Shown in pieces: positions 35,887 through 42,820 of a stretch of 42,820 nucleotides of DNA. The stretch is from Persephonella sp. (GTDB lineage: Bacteria; Aquificota; Aquificia; Aquificales; Hydrogenothermaceae): the NCBI GenBank assembly GCA_027030485.1, contig JALVEY010000014.1:1-42820 (forward strand), in the 5' to 3' direction. Each line of letters opens with the position of its first letter. The first letter of the stretch is position 1. A program made the translations under genes and the position numbers. The notes under the pieces are model-generated. The model ran no database searches. It worked only from the letters and a program-made list of their open reading frames with translations, and had not been told where the DNA came from.

Positions 35887-36363
35887 CTAAAGCTCTGATT
35901 TTGACAAAAAAATATGAACAATCGACATATCTTTAAAAATCCTTACAGGATACGCATTAACATTGTGGACACACAGAGTTAGGTTTCCTTCATATCCGTA
36001 TCCAATCCATCCAGAATTTAACAGGTTTATACCTAATCTTGATAATCTAAGCTTAGGTTGTAAAAAGATAGAAATATTTTCAGGTATGGAGATATACTCA
36101 AGGGTTTCAAAAATGTAAAATCTTCCCGGTTCTAAAACGATACCCTTATCTGAAATGTAATCCCTTTCAAGAATATTGAAATAAGGGTTTTCAGGATCAA
36201 GGATCTGAACCTCAGGTCGGAGATCTTCAGGATACCTGTAAAATCTGTCTGAAAGTCTTAAATTAATATAAGAGCCGTGGAGCTGAAACTCCACATCAAA
36301 AGGTTCAATACTGATAGAACCTATTTTTATTAGCTGTTTTATCTGGGATTCCTTTAAAAGCAA
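35887..36363 (-). CDS. dCTP deaminase/dUTPase-fold protein lacking deaminase catalytic residues
   Basis: About 158 residues. The N-terminus MLLKESQIKQLIKIGSISIE followed by PFD mirrors Dcd (MILSDxxIxxLIxxG..IxPF). The block EPGRFYIFETLEYISIPENI and the region QPKLRLSRLGI / GWIGYGYEGNLTLCVHN align with Dcd motifs. Two key positions differ: the RSS serine is Leu, and the catalytic Glu of the (V/T)LE strand is Cys (TLCV). Deamination is therefore unlikely. It could be a dUTPase-like or nucleotide-binding regulatory protein. TTG at 36363 is chosen because it gives the family N-terminus; it lies 1 base after elbB. Confidence 0.75.
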   Translation of the reverse strand: MLLKESQIKQLIKIGSISIEPFDVEFQLHGSYINLRLSDRFYRYPEDLRPEVQILDPENPYFNILERDYISDKGIVLEPGRFYIFETLEYISIPENISIFLQPKLRLSRLGINLLNSGWIGYGYEGNLTLCVHNVNAYPVRIFKDMSIVHIFLSKSEL

Positions 36364-36364
36364 T

Positions 36365-37021
36365 TTACTTACCTGCAAGCCTGAGAACTTCTTTTACAAG
36401 CTTTTCTATTCCTTCTGCAACATCTTTTATCGTTTTTCCTTCCATATAAGCAGGGGTTGATACTATCTTGTGCTCTTCATCAACAAGAGCCTCAGAAACA
36501 GGACATACAAGATGTTGTTGACCCATAGCCTCAATAGCTTTTGCTACCTGCTCATCACTTCCGATTGTAAGTTTAACCTTTGCTTCCCTTAAAGCTGCAG
36601 CCACTATTACAGGAGATATACACACAGCGCCTATAGGCTTTCCTTTTTCAAACATCTCAACAAGAAGTCTCTTTACCTCTGGAATAACATCAGCCTCAGC
36701 ACCTTTTTCAAGGAATGTGGAGAAGTTTTTTGCAACACCGTATCCTCCTGGCATAATAAGAGCATCTATATCGTCTGCAGAAACCTCGTTTATATCTTTT
36801 ATATCTCCCCTTGCTATCCTTGCTGCCTCAACAAGAACATTTCGTGTTTCATCCATCTTTTCACCATTTAGATGATTGATCACCTCTTTTTGTGGAATGT
36901 TTGGAGCCATGCATACGATCTGTACACCTTCCCTGTCAAGAAAATAAAGGGTTAAGGTTGCTTCATGTATCTCTGCTCCGTCAAAAACTCCACAACCTGA
37001 AAGAAGAACTCCTACCTTCAT
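36365..37021 (-). CDS. elbB: ElbB-like glyoxalase of the DJ-1/PfpI superfamily
   Basis: The 218-residue protein matches the ElbB subgroup: MKVGVLLSGCGVFDGAEIHE, MAPNIPQKEVINHLNGE, DALIMPGGYGVAKNFSTF, and the nucleophile elbow PIGAVCISPVIVAAAL. The elbow Cys is present. ElbB is reported as an isoprenoid-linked glyoxalase of unclear physiological role. It starts with ATG behind GGGGGTGG, diverges from atpC with a 72-base gap, and heads a minus-strand group running through the deaminase-like gene, hom and the transporter. Confidence 0.9.
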   Translation of the reverse strand: MKVGVLLSGCGVFDGAEIHEATLTLYFLDREGVQIVCMAPNIPQKEVINHLNGEKMDETRNVLVEAARIARGDIKDINEVSADDIDALIMPGGYGVAKNFSTFLEKGAEADVIPEVKRLLVEMFEKGKPIGAVCISPVIVAAALREAKVKLTIGSDEQVAKAIEAMGQQHLVCPVSEALVDEEHKIVSTPAYMEGKTIKDVAEGIEKLVKEVLRLAGK

Positions 37022-37093
37022 AATTCCACCCCCTGAAATTTATTTCATTTTATTGTAAACTAAATTATTGAAAGAATTAACAGGAGGCAAGGA

Positions 37094-37504
37094 ATGTATC
37101 AACTTGAGGTTGTCACCCCTAAGGGAATAGTTTTTCAAGGGGAAGTTGAACAGACTGTTATAAATACATCTGACGGTGAGATCGGAATTCTTGAAAATCA
37201 TATGCTTCTTTTGACGAATGTAGTTCCTGGCAAGCTCAGAATAGAAAGACCTGAGGAAGAACCTGTAGAACTTGCTGTAACATACGGAACGATTGATGTT
37301 AGAGGAGATAGGGTAATAGTTCTGGTTGAGGAGGCTTTTGAGTTCGGTGAGATAAATGTTGAGCAGGAAAAGAGAACTCTTGAAGAAGCTGTGGCAAAGT
37401 TAGAACAAAAGGAGACTTTATCTCTTGAAGAAATTGAGAATTTTGAGAGATTGAAAGAAAGGGCTGAAGTCCTCCTTGAACTTGCAGGTGTAAAAGTCAG
37501 GTAA
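37094..37504 (+). CDS. atpC: F1Fo ATP synthase subunit epsilon
   Basis: The 136 residues show the epsilon beta-sandwich domain (YQLEVVTPKGIVFQGEVEQT, TSDGEIGILENHMLLLTNVVPG) and the C-terminal helical hairpin (RTLEEAVAKLEQKETLS onward) that inhibits the rotor. AGGAGG precedes the ATG. No other atp gene is adjacent; the flanks are elbB and a methyltransferase gene. The subunit is thus encoded away from the other ATP synthase genes, or at least from any present in this window. Confidence 0.94.
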   Translation: MYQLEVVTPKGIVFQGEVEQTVINTSDGEIGILENHMLLLTNVVPGKLRIERPEEEPVELAVTYGTIDVRGDRVIVLVEEAFEFGEINVEQEKRTLEEAVAKLEQKETLSLEEIENFERLKERAEVLLELAGVKVR

Positions 37505-38251
37505 ATGGAAATAAGGCTAAAAGATGACGAGGTTCTTACCCCTTTTTTAAGGGGTAGGATTAATATTATCCAGAGTAAAAAAGGCTACAGATTTAATATA
37601 GACAGTATTCTCCTTGCATCTTTTGTAAATGTTCCTGACAAAGATGCCAATCTGATTGATCTTGGAACAGGCTCAGGGATAATTTTAATTTTATTATCCC
37701 TTAAATACAAAAAATTAAAACTTTTCGGTATTGAGATTCAGGAAAGCCTTTTTTCTCAGGCATGGAGAAATCTTCAGCTGAACAATGTTAAAGCCCAGCT
37801 TTTCAACGGAGATATAAGGGAAATAAAAAGGATATTCAGGCCTGAAACATTTGATTATGTGGTTTTTAATCCTCCATACCATATTCCTGAAAAAGAGGTT
37901 CAGCCTACAGAGAGAAATATTGCAAGGTATGAGATACAGGGAAACATAAAGGATTTCATTAAAGTTTCTTCATATCTTCTGAAGAATAAAGGAAGGCTGT
38001 TTCTGATATTTCCTGTGGGAAGGCTGTCTGAGGTTTTATTACTTTTGAAAGACAGGAATATTCAGCCTAAAAGATATAGATTTATTCACCCTTCCCTGAA
38101 AGAAAATGCAACCCATGTCTTGATAGAGGGTATAAAAGGGGGAAATCCCGGAGGCGAAACTGTAGAAAAACCTCTCATAGTTTATGATAATCCTGATAAA
38201 AAAGTCTACACATCTGAGGTAAATTTTTTACTTGAAAAATTCTGTGATTAA
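37505..38251 (+). CDS. TrmN6-like tRNA/N6-adenine methyltransferase
   Basis: The 248-residue class I methyltransferase has a SAM motif LIDLGTGSGIILILLS and the amino-methyltransferase motif FNPPYHIP. The N-terminal region RINIIQSKKGYRFNIDSILLASFV is characteristic of the TrmN6 (YfiC) family, which methylates A37 of tRNA-Val in E. coli. The exact substrate here is not proven. Its ATG directly follows the atpC stop (TAAATG), so the two are likely cotranscribed. Confidence 0.87.
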   Translation: MEIRLKDDEVLTPFLRGRINIIQSKKGYRFNIDSILLASFVNVPDKDANLIDLGTGSGIILILLSLKYKKLKLFGIEIQESLFSQAWRNLQLNNVKAQLFNGDIREIKRIFRPETFDYVVFNPPYHIPEKEVQPTERNIARYEIQGNIKDFIKVSSYLLKNKGRLFLIFPVGRLSEVLLLLKDRNIQPKRYRFIHPSLKENATHVLIEGIKGGNPGGETVEKPLIVYDNPDKKVYTSEVNFLLEKFCD

Positions 38252-38261
38252 GGAGAAAACA

Positions 38262-38582
38262 ATGAAAAAACTTGCTTTAATATCTTTTATTGAAGGAATA
38301 TCTCTTATAGTTCTTGTTTTTATCGGTATGCCCCTTAAGTACATCTGGGGGTATAAGATAGCCACAGGGATTTTAGGCTCTATACACGGGACATTATGGC
38401 TTGCATTTTTATATGTCCTCTACATCACATACAGAGAGTATAAATTTGATAAAGGTTTTATTTTCAAAATGCTTTTCTTCTCTGTAATTCCATTTGGACT
38501 GATACCAATGGAAAAATTAATAAAGGAATTTGATGATAAAATAAATAATAAACAAGATGAAGGAGAGTTTATCAATGCCTAA
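38262..38582 (+). CDS. DUF3817-family small membrane protein
   Basis: About 106 residues with three predicted membrane helices and the DUF3817 pattern: ALISFIEGISLIVLVFIGMPLKY, GxxHGxLW as GSIHGTLWLAFLY and a C-terminal PFGLIPMEKLI. The function is unknown. The ATG at 38262 is chosen because AAGGAG lies 6 bases upstream; an earlier in-frame TTG would overlap the methyltransferase gene. The 3' end overlaps the gpmA start by 8 bases. Confidence 0.82.
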   Translation: MKKLALISFIEGISLIVLVFIGMPLKYIWGYKIATGILGSIHGTLWLAFLYVLYITYREYKFDKGFIFKMLFFSVIPFGLIPMEKLIKEFDDKINNKQDEGEFINA

Positions 38583-39195
38583 ACTTGTTCTTGTCAGACA
38601 TGGACAATCCATATGGAACCTACAAAACAGGTTTACAGGGTGGATAGATGTTCCCCTGACAGAAAAAGGAAAAGAAGAGGCTTACAAGGCCGGAGAACTA
38701 CTTAAAGACATAAGGTTTGATGTTGCTTACACATCAATGCTCACAAGGGCTCAGGAAACACTCAGAATAATCCTTGAGACCATAGGGCTGTTAATACCTG
38801 TTATAAAAGATCAGGCTCTTAACGAAAGACATTACGGGGCACTTCAGGGTCTTAACAAGGACAGGGCAAGGGAAAAATGGGGCAAAGAGATCGTTCATCT
38901 GTGGAGAAGGAGCTACGACATACCTCCCCCTGAAGGTGAATCATTAAAAGACACTGCAGAAAGAACCATACCTTTTCTTGAAAGGGCAATAATGGGAGAT
39001 ATAAAAGACGGGAGAGATGTTCTTGTTGTTGCCCATGGAAACTCTTTAAGATCAATAGTTATGTATCTGGAAAAGCTTTCTCCTGATGAAATAATAAAGG
39101 TTGAGATCCCAACAGGAACACCTATTGTTTACGAACTTGACGAAAATGAAAATATTGTCAAAAAAGAGATAAGACATTTAGAGGAAGAAAAATGA
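38575..39195 (+). CDS. gpmA: 2,3-bisphosphoglycerate-dependent phosphoglycerate mutase
   Basis: About 206 residues of the histidine phosphatase superfamily: LVLVRHGQSIWN with the phospho-His, TGWIDVPLTEKG, catalytic Glu in ALNERHYGALQGLNK, and the second His in VVAHGNSLRSI. These blocks separate it from other phosphatases in the superfamily. It interconverts 3- and 2-phosphoglycerate. The ATG at 38575 follows AAGGAG by 9 bases; the in-frame ATG at 38557 lies before that site. It overlaps tpiA by 4 bases, making a two-gene glycolysis/gluconeogenesis pair. Confidence 0.95.
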   Translation: MPKLVLVRHGQSIWNLQNRFTGWIDVPLTEKGKEEAYKAGELLKDIRFDVAYTSMLTRAQETLRIILETIGLLIPVIKDQALNERHYGALQGLNKDRAREKWGKEIVHLWRRSYDIPPPEGESLKDTAERTIPFLERAIMGDIKDGRDVLVVAHGNSLRSIVMYLEKLSPDEIIKVEIPTGTPIVYELDENENIVKKEIRHLEEEK

Positions 39196-39962
39196 GCTAT
39201 CTTGTAGCTGCAAACTGGAAAATGAATAAAACTGTCGGGGACACCCTTGAATATCTTGATCTTTTTCTCCCCTCTGTAAAAGATCTGATGAAGATAGAGA
39301 TAATGATAGCTCCTTCTTTTACAGCTCTATCCTCAGCTTCTATAAGGCTTGACGCTGCAAAGAAGGAAGGAGAGTATAATGTCAAACTTGGTGCGCAGAA
39401 TATGTATTATATGGAAAAAGGAGCTTTTACAGGGGAGATTTCACCCCTTATGCTTGCAGAGCTTGAGGTTGATTATGTAATACTTGGTCATTCTGAAAGA
39501 AGGCATATATTCGGTGAAAGGGATGACCTGATAAATAAAAAGGTTGTTTCTGCTGTTGAACACGGGATAAGACCGATACTGTGTGTAGGGGAAACAATAG
39601 AAGAAAGAGAGCAGGGGAAAACCCTCTCTGTTGTTGAAAGGCAGATAAGAAATGGACTTGCAGGTGTGGAAAAAGATATGGTTTATATAGACATAGCATA
39701 TGAACCTGTCTGGGCTATAGGGACAGGAGTAAATGCAACACCACAGCAGGCTCAGGAAGTTCACAGATTTATAAGATCATTAATAAATGAAATATCAAAA
39801 GGAAACGATCAAAAAACAAGGATACTTTACGGCGGAAGCGTTAATGAAAAAAATGCAAGGGATCTTACAAAAGAACCTAATATTGATGGTTTTCTTGTAG
39901 GAACAGCAAGCCTTGACCCTGAAAAGTTTTACAAAATAATAACTGAGGTTATGGAGGTTTAA
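39192..39962 (+). CDS. tpiA: Triosephosphate isomerase
   Basis: The 256-residue TIM barrel contains AANWKMNKT (catalytic Asn/Lys), VDYVILGHSERR (catalytic His), IAYEPVWAIGTG (catalytic Glu), and the phosphate-binding ILYGGSVNEKN and DGFLVGTASL. It interconverts dihydroxyacetone phosphate and glyceraldehyde 3-phosphate. Length and motifs are normal. It is coupled to gpmA (ATGA), and secG follows after 1 base, a tpiA-secG order seen in many bacteria. Confidence 0.98.
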   Translation: MSYLVAANWKMNKTVGDTLEYLDLFLPSVKDLMKIEIMIAPSFTALSSASIRLDAAKKEGEYNVKLGAQNMYYMEKGAFTGEISPLMLAELEVDYVILGHSERRHIFGERDDLINKKVVSAVEHGIRPILCVGETIEEREQGKTLSVVERQIRNGLAGVEKDMVYIDIAYEPVWAIGTGVNATPQQAQEVHRFIRSLINEISKGNDQKTRILYGGSVNEKNARDLTKEPNIDGFLVGTASLDPEKFYKIITEVMEV

Positions 39963-39963
39963 G

Positions 39964-40260
39964 ATGGACATTCTGTTTACCGTGCTATCTATCCTGCTAA
40001 TAATAGACGCTGTTCTGTTAATAATAATAGTTCTTATGCAAAAAACTAAAGGTGCAGAGATAGGGGCTATATTTGGATCAGGTGCTGCAGCAGCTGTATT
40101 AGGAGCAGGAGCTTCAAATATACTTACCAAAATAACTTACTGGCTTGGCGGTATATTTATGTTTCTGGTTCTTGTGCTTTCTTTTATACACCATAAGTCT
40201 GTTAAAAGCTCATCTGTTATCAGTGACCTACCTGAAACACAGCAAACACAAAAAAAGTGA
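39964..40260 (+). CDS. secG: Preprotein translocase subunit SecG
   Basis: The 98-residue protein has two membrane helices (about 2-22 and 52-73) with the SecG signature between them: VLMQKTKGAEIGAIFGSGAA. It is an auxiliary subunit of the SecYEG channel in the inner membrane. The C-terminal tail is short and hydrophilic. It follows tpiA by one base. The secreted protein encoded next begins after 8 bases, behind GAGGTGA. Confidence 0.93.
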   Translation: MDILFTVLSILLIIDAVLLIIIVLMQKTKGAEIGAIFGSGAAAAVLGAGASNILTKITYWLGGIFMFLVLVLSFIHHKSVKSSSVISDLPETQQTQKK

Positions 40261-40268
40261 GGTGAAGA

Positions 40269-40865
40269 ATGAAGGTTATTATTACAGCTTTTGTATTGTT
40301 TATATTTGGAATTTCGTTTGGGCAAACCATTGAGGAGAGATTAAATAAACTTGAACAGAAAGTAAAACAATTAGAGGAAAGATTAAATAAAATTGAAAAG
40401 AAACAAAAAGAAGTAGGAGTTGTTTCTGCATCTGAAGAAGTATTGGTGGTAAATAAAGATCAGAAGTTAATTTCCTATAAAGTTTTATCAAAAAAATTCA
40501 GTCCTGCTAAACTAAAAGAAAGTCTGTGGAATAGATCGGACCAGATTGTGCTAAAAATGATCTTTAAAAATAACACAGGCAAAGAGATAAACAATATAAG
40601 AGGCAAGGTTGTTATTTATGACCAAAGCGGTGATGAGCTTATGAAAAAAATTATAAATGTTAACAAAGCTCTTAACTTTTTTAAGGGAACAACCATACAT
40701 CCAGGTGAAGAAGTAAAAATGAATGTAGAAATTGAGTACGACAGAAAAAATGATAAACACAAAAAAGTCAAAGAACTTCCTCTTGACCGGCTTATTATAA
40801 AGTTTTTCCCTTTGAAAATTGATTTTGCAGATGGAACAACAAAATATGTGAGGTACAACCAGTAG
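40269..40865 (+). CDS. Secreted protein with N-terminal coiled coil and beta-rich C-terminal domain; function unknown
   Basis: The 198-residue protein has a signal peptide (MKVIITAFVLFIFGISFGQT). A short coiled coil follows at about residues 20-50 (EERLNKLEQKVKQLEERLNK), then a beta-rich domain: KMIFKNNTGKEINNIRGKVVI, HPGEEVKMNVEIEY and LDRLIIKFFPLKIDFADGT. The last part resembles the FxLYD/DUF-type domains found in envelope proteins, where a conserved pattern describes added or removed interactions. No name can be given. The coiled coil suggests a trimer or dimer in the periplasm. The next gene starts on the base after its stop. Confidence 0.7.
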   Translation: MKVIITAFVLFIFGISFGQTIEERLNKLEQKVKQLEERLNKIEKKQKEVGVVSASEEVLVVNKDQKLISYKVLSKKFSPAKLKESLWNRSDQIVLKMIFKNNTGKEINNIRGKVVIYDQSGDELMKKIINVNKALNFFKGTTIHPGEEVKMNVEIEYDRKNDKHKKVKELPLDRLIIKFFPLKIDFADGTTKYVRYNQ

Positions 40866-41435
40866 ATGGAAAACAGTCATGTTTTCATATCTGTTGTACA
40901 TTATCCTGCAGTAAACAAAGATAAAAAATGGGTGGTTACATCTTTTACAACACTTGATTTTCATGATGTAGCAAGACCTGCAAGAACTTATGAACTTGGA
41001 GGTTATTTTATTGTCCAGCCCCTTGAAGCCCAGCAGTTTGTTATATCAGAGCAGATAAAGTACTGGACTGAAGGGTTTGGATCAAAATTCAATCCAAGAA
41101 GATCAGAGGCTGCAAAACTTGTAAGGCTTGTTTCATCTATCACAGAAGCTATTGAAAAAATAAAGGAAGAAACGGGAAAAACTCCAAAACTTATAGCAAC
41201 CTCTGCAAAAAAATATCCACAAACGGTTTCGTATAAAGAGATGTCCGAGATTATACGAAAAAGGAATAATACATATTTAATACTTTTAGGAACAGGTTGG
41301 GGCATGCCTGAAGAACTCGTCCAAAGCTGTGATTACATTCTTGAGCCAATTTTAGGGGCAGGAGATTACAACCATCTGTCGGTTAGAAATGCATCGGCGA
41401 TAATATTAGACAGATTATTCTCACCAAACAGGTAG
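40866..41435 (+). CDS. SPOUT-family RNA methyltransferase (COG4752/PF09936 type)
   Basis: The 189-residue protein matches the small SPOUT family related to TrmD: HVFISVVHYPAVNKDKKWVV, TLDFHDVARPARTYELGGYF, YLILLGTGWGMPEEL, and the knot-forming ILEPILGAGDYNHLSVRNAS. Members are annotated as RNA methyltransferases of unknown target. The SAM-binding trefoil-knot loop (GTGWG and NHLSVR) is intact. It lies between the coiled-coil secreted protein and mraY, with 0- and 4-base gaps. Confidence 0.87.
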   Translation: MENSHVFISVVHYPAVNKDKKWVVTSFTTLDFHDVARPARTYELGGYFIVQPLEAQQFVISEQIKYWTEGFGSKFNPRRSEAAKLVRLVSSITEAIEKIKEETGKTPKLIATSAKKYPQTVSYKEMSEIIRKRNNTYLILLGTGWGMPEELVQSCDYILEPILGAGDYNHLSVRNASAIILDRLFSPNR

Positions 41436-41439
41436 GCTG

Positions 41440-42504
41440 ATGCTTTATCACTTATTATACCAGTATTTTGATATAAACCTTTTCAAATACATAACTTTTA
41501 GAGGTTTTTATGCCTTAATTACGTCATTTTTTATATCTTTGATTATTGGTCCATACATAATATCAAAACTAAAACTTTTTCAGGAAAAGGAAGGGGGTTA
41601 TGTCAGAGAGTATTTGCCTAACGGCCATGAGCTAAAAAAACATACACCAACGATGGGAGGTGTACTTATTATTCTTTCCGTTTTGATATCTGCTTTGATG
41701 TGGTGCAGGCTTGATAATTTTTATGTGTGGATCACTGTTTTTAGTATGCTTTCATTCGCCATTCTTGGGGGTTGGGATGATTACAAAAAGGTAAAGACTA
41801 AAAGAGGAATTTCGTCAAAAACGAAATTTGTTATTCAAATATTATTAGCATTTTTTGTGGCAATACTCTTGCATCTCTATCCTGATTTTAACTCTGTTCT
41901 TTATATGCCTTTTTTAAAAAATGTTCATATTGATCTGGGAGTTTTTTACATTCTTTTTATGGTTTTTATTATTGTCGGCACATCAAATGCAGTAAACCTT
42001 ACAGATGGTCTTGACGGACTTGCTATAGGTCCTTCTCTTATCGCGATAGCCTCTTTTGCATTTTTTGCTTATGTAGCCGGTCATTCCAAACTCGCAGAAT
42101 ATTTACATCTTCCTCATATAGCAGGGAGTGGGGAACTTACAGTTTTCATGATGGCATTACTGGGAGCTGGTCTTGGTTTTTTATGGTTTAACTCATTTCC
42201 TGCTGAAGTTTTTATGGGAGATGCTGGATCACTCTCAATAGGTGCTGTACTGGGAACTGTTGCTATAATCACAAAACAGGAAATCGTTCTCGCAATAGTG
42301 GGAGGAATATTTGTTGTAGAAACACTTTCGGTCATACTTCAGATAACTTATTTTAAGATAACAGGAAAAAGGCTTTTCCTGATGGCACCTCTCCACCATC
42401 ATTTTGAAAAAAAAGGTATAGAAGAGCCAAAAATAGTCACAAGAGTATGGATAATATCTATTTTGCTTGCGATAATAGCCCTTTCAACTCTAAAAATCAG
42501 ATAA
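41440..42504 (+). CDS. mraY: Phospho-N-acetylmuramoyl-pentapeptide transferase MraY
   Basis: The 354-residue inner-membrane enzyme has about ten helices. Conserved loops present are KKHTPTMGGVLII, GGWDDYKKVKTKRGISSKTK, NAVNLTDGLDGLAIG, FPAEVFMGDAGSLSIGA and the HHH motif in APLHHHFEKKG. It transfers the MurNAc-pentapeptide phosphate to undecaprenyl phosphate to make lipid I. Length is typical. In most bacteria it sits in the dcw cluster, but here it is about 37 kb from ftsI/rsmH and ends the tpiA-secG run. Downstream lies the CRISPR leader. Confidence 0.97.
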   Translation: MLYHLLYQYFDINLFKYITFRGFYALITSFFISLIIGPYIISKLKLFQEKEGGYVREYLPNGHELKKHTPTMGGVLIILSVLISALMWCRLDNFYVWITVFSMLSFAILGGWDDYKKVKTKRGISSKTKFVIQILLAFFVAILLHLYPDFNSVLYMPFLKNVHIDLGVFYILFMVFIIVGTSNAVNLTDGLDGLAIGPSLIAIASFAFFAYVAGHSKLAEYLHLPHIAGSGELTVFMMALLGAGLGFLWFNSFPAEVFMGDAGSLSIGAVLGTVAIITKQEIVLAIVGGIFVVETLSVILQITYFKITGKRLFLMAPLHHHFEKKGIEEPKIVTRVWIISILLAIIALSTLKIR

Positions 42505-42509
42505 GTTTC

Positions 42510-42538
42510 AAAATCTTAGTCTGTCAATCATAGATTTT
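42510..42538 (+). terminator. Possible weak terminator hairpin after mraY
   Basis: AAAATCT (42510-42516) and AGATTTT (42532-42538) form a perfect 7-bp inverted repeat with a 15-base loop, starting 6 bases after the mraY stop. The stem is A/T-rich and its final T-run is part of the stem, so termination efficiency is doubtful. Confidence 0.3.
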
Positions 42539-42756
42539 AAAGGTGTAGTTGAGACAAAATCTCACAGAAAAATTGACTGATTTTTCGGTTTTGACTGTGA
42601 ATGTCAACAGTTTGGCGATCCCCAGGGATTTTTACAGGATTGGAGGTTGACGGGAAATTAATTTAATTTGACAGAGATTGCCGTTTTTTTTATATTTAAG
42701 ATAAGTTAGATTTATCAATGGTTTCTTGACAATAGAATAAGAGATGGATTGGATGG
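42539..42756 (+). promoter_or_regulatory. CRISPR leader
   Basis: An A/T-rich non-coding stretch lies directly before the first CRISPR repeat and has no credible ORF. It holds several short symmetric elements: TGAGA/TCTCA (42550-42564), GAAAAAT/ATTTTTC (42567-42586), GTCAAC/GTTGAC (42603-42651) and ATCCC/GGGAT (42618-42629). It also has repeated TTGAC words. Leaders typically provide the array promoter and the sites that guide Cas1-Cas2 integration. The boundary with the mraY 3' region is arbitrary. Confidence 0.7.
42668..42696 (+). promoter_or_regulatory. Sigma70-type promoter in the CRISPR leader
   Basis: A perfect TTGACA (42668-42673) and TATATT (42691-42696) are separated by exactly 17 bases. 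Transcription would begin near 42703, about 55 bases before the first repeat, and read into the array. This direction agrees with the repeat orientation. Confidence 0.6.
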
Positions 42757-42820
42757 GTTTTAGAGTGCCTATAAGGAATTGAAACTCTATCAAATATTTG
42801 ACAACATAATAAGTCTTGCC
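42757..42820 (+). CRISPR. Start of a CRISPR array: first repeat and first spacer (cut by window end)
   Basis: The 29-base unit at 42757-42785 begins GTTTTAGAGTGCC and ends AAGGAATTGAAAC, the form of type I-B/III repeats in thermophiles. Its last 8 bases, ATTGAAAC, match the usual crRNA 5' handle produced by Cas6. The remaining 35 bases (42786-42820) are spacer-sized. Only one repeat is visible, so the call rests on the repeat's characteristic sequence, the leader and its promoter. No cas genes occur in the window. The array continues beyond the right edge. Confidence 0.8.

Noticed and set aside
38557-38574. Upstream ATG for gpmA
   Set aside because: The AAGGAG ribosome binding site lies after it and is correctly spaced for the ATG at 38575, where the family N-terminus begins.

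Overview
The window looks like chromosomal DNA of a low-GC, thermophilic, chemolithotrophic bacterium, most likely an Aquificota of the Hydrogenothermaceae type (Persephonella or Sulfurihydrogenibium relatives). This placement is an inference from A/T-rich codon use, Lys/Glu/Ile-rich proteins, c-type cytochromes, dispersed housekeeping genes and a CRISPR repeat ending in ATTGAAAC. I could not run a database search. Genes are packed tightly, with many ATGA or TAATG overlaps and several TTG starts.

Layout. Positions 1-570 hold the C-terminal part of an MscS channel. A convergent tetraheme cytochrome follows (573-1286), with a visible promoter and a terminator that lies inside the end of mscS. 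After tRNA-Cys, a long minus-strand run (1689-11297) reads, in transcription order: Spy-like protein, TolC-like protein, MacA-like adaptor, MacB/LolD-like ATPase, PpiD/SurA-like chaperone, degenerate HD protein, ODP-type metallo-beta-lactamase-fold protein, rsmH, ftsL, ftsI and a hotdog thioesterase. It therefore joins an efflux and envelope-stress module to the start of a division/cell-wall cluster. On the plus strand ileS and an HU/IHF gene follow, converging on mnmG. A DUF501 gene and a diguanylate cyclase with a probable heme c-binding periplasmic domain are next, diverging from thpR.

Positions 19489-26258 form an apparent operon: thiC, an NtrB-like kinase, an NtrC-like sigma54 activator, a TPR/SPOR lipoprotein, a glycosyltransferase and a flippase-like membrane protein. 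A receiver-like acidic protein then diverges from a ParA/ParB pair. The ParA upstream region carries a clear inverted repeat and a direct repeat. nrdR, a SnoaL-like gene and hemL lie on the minus strand. A small unassigned protein follows, then a minus-strand group: lipid A acyltransferase, Nudix hydrolase, SLC13 transporter, homoserine dehydrogenase, a deaminase-like protein without its catalytic residues, and elbB. The final plus-strand run is atpC, a TrmN6-like methyltransferase, a DUF3817 protein, gpmA, tpiA, secG, a coiled-coil secreted protein, a SPOUT methyltransferase and mraY.

The window ends in a CRISPR leader, the first repeat and the first spacer-sized segment. The most notable points are that array start, whose first spacer resembles the leader; the heme/cysteine-rich diguanylate cyclase; two enzyme-fold proteins that have lost catalytic residues; a tripartite efflux operon with no permease gene; and the thiC-NtrBC-envelope operon.
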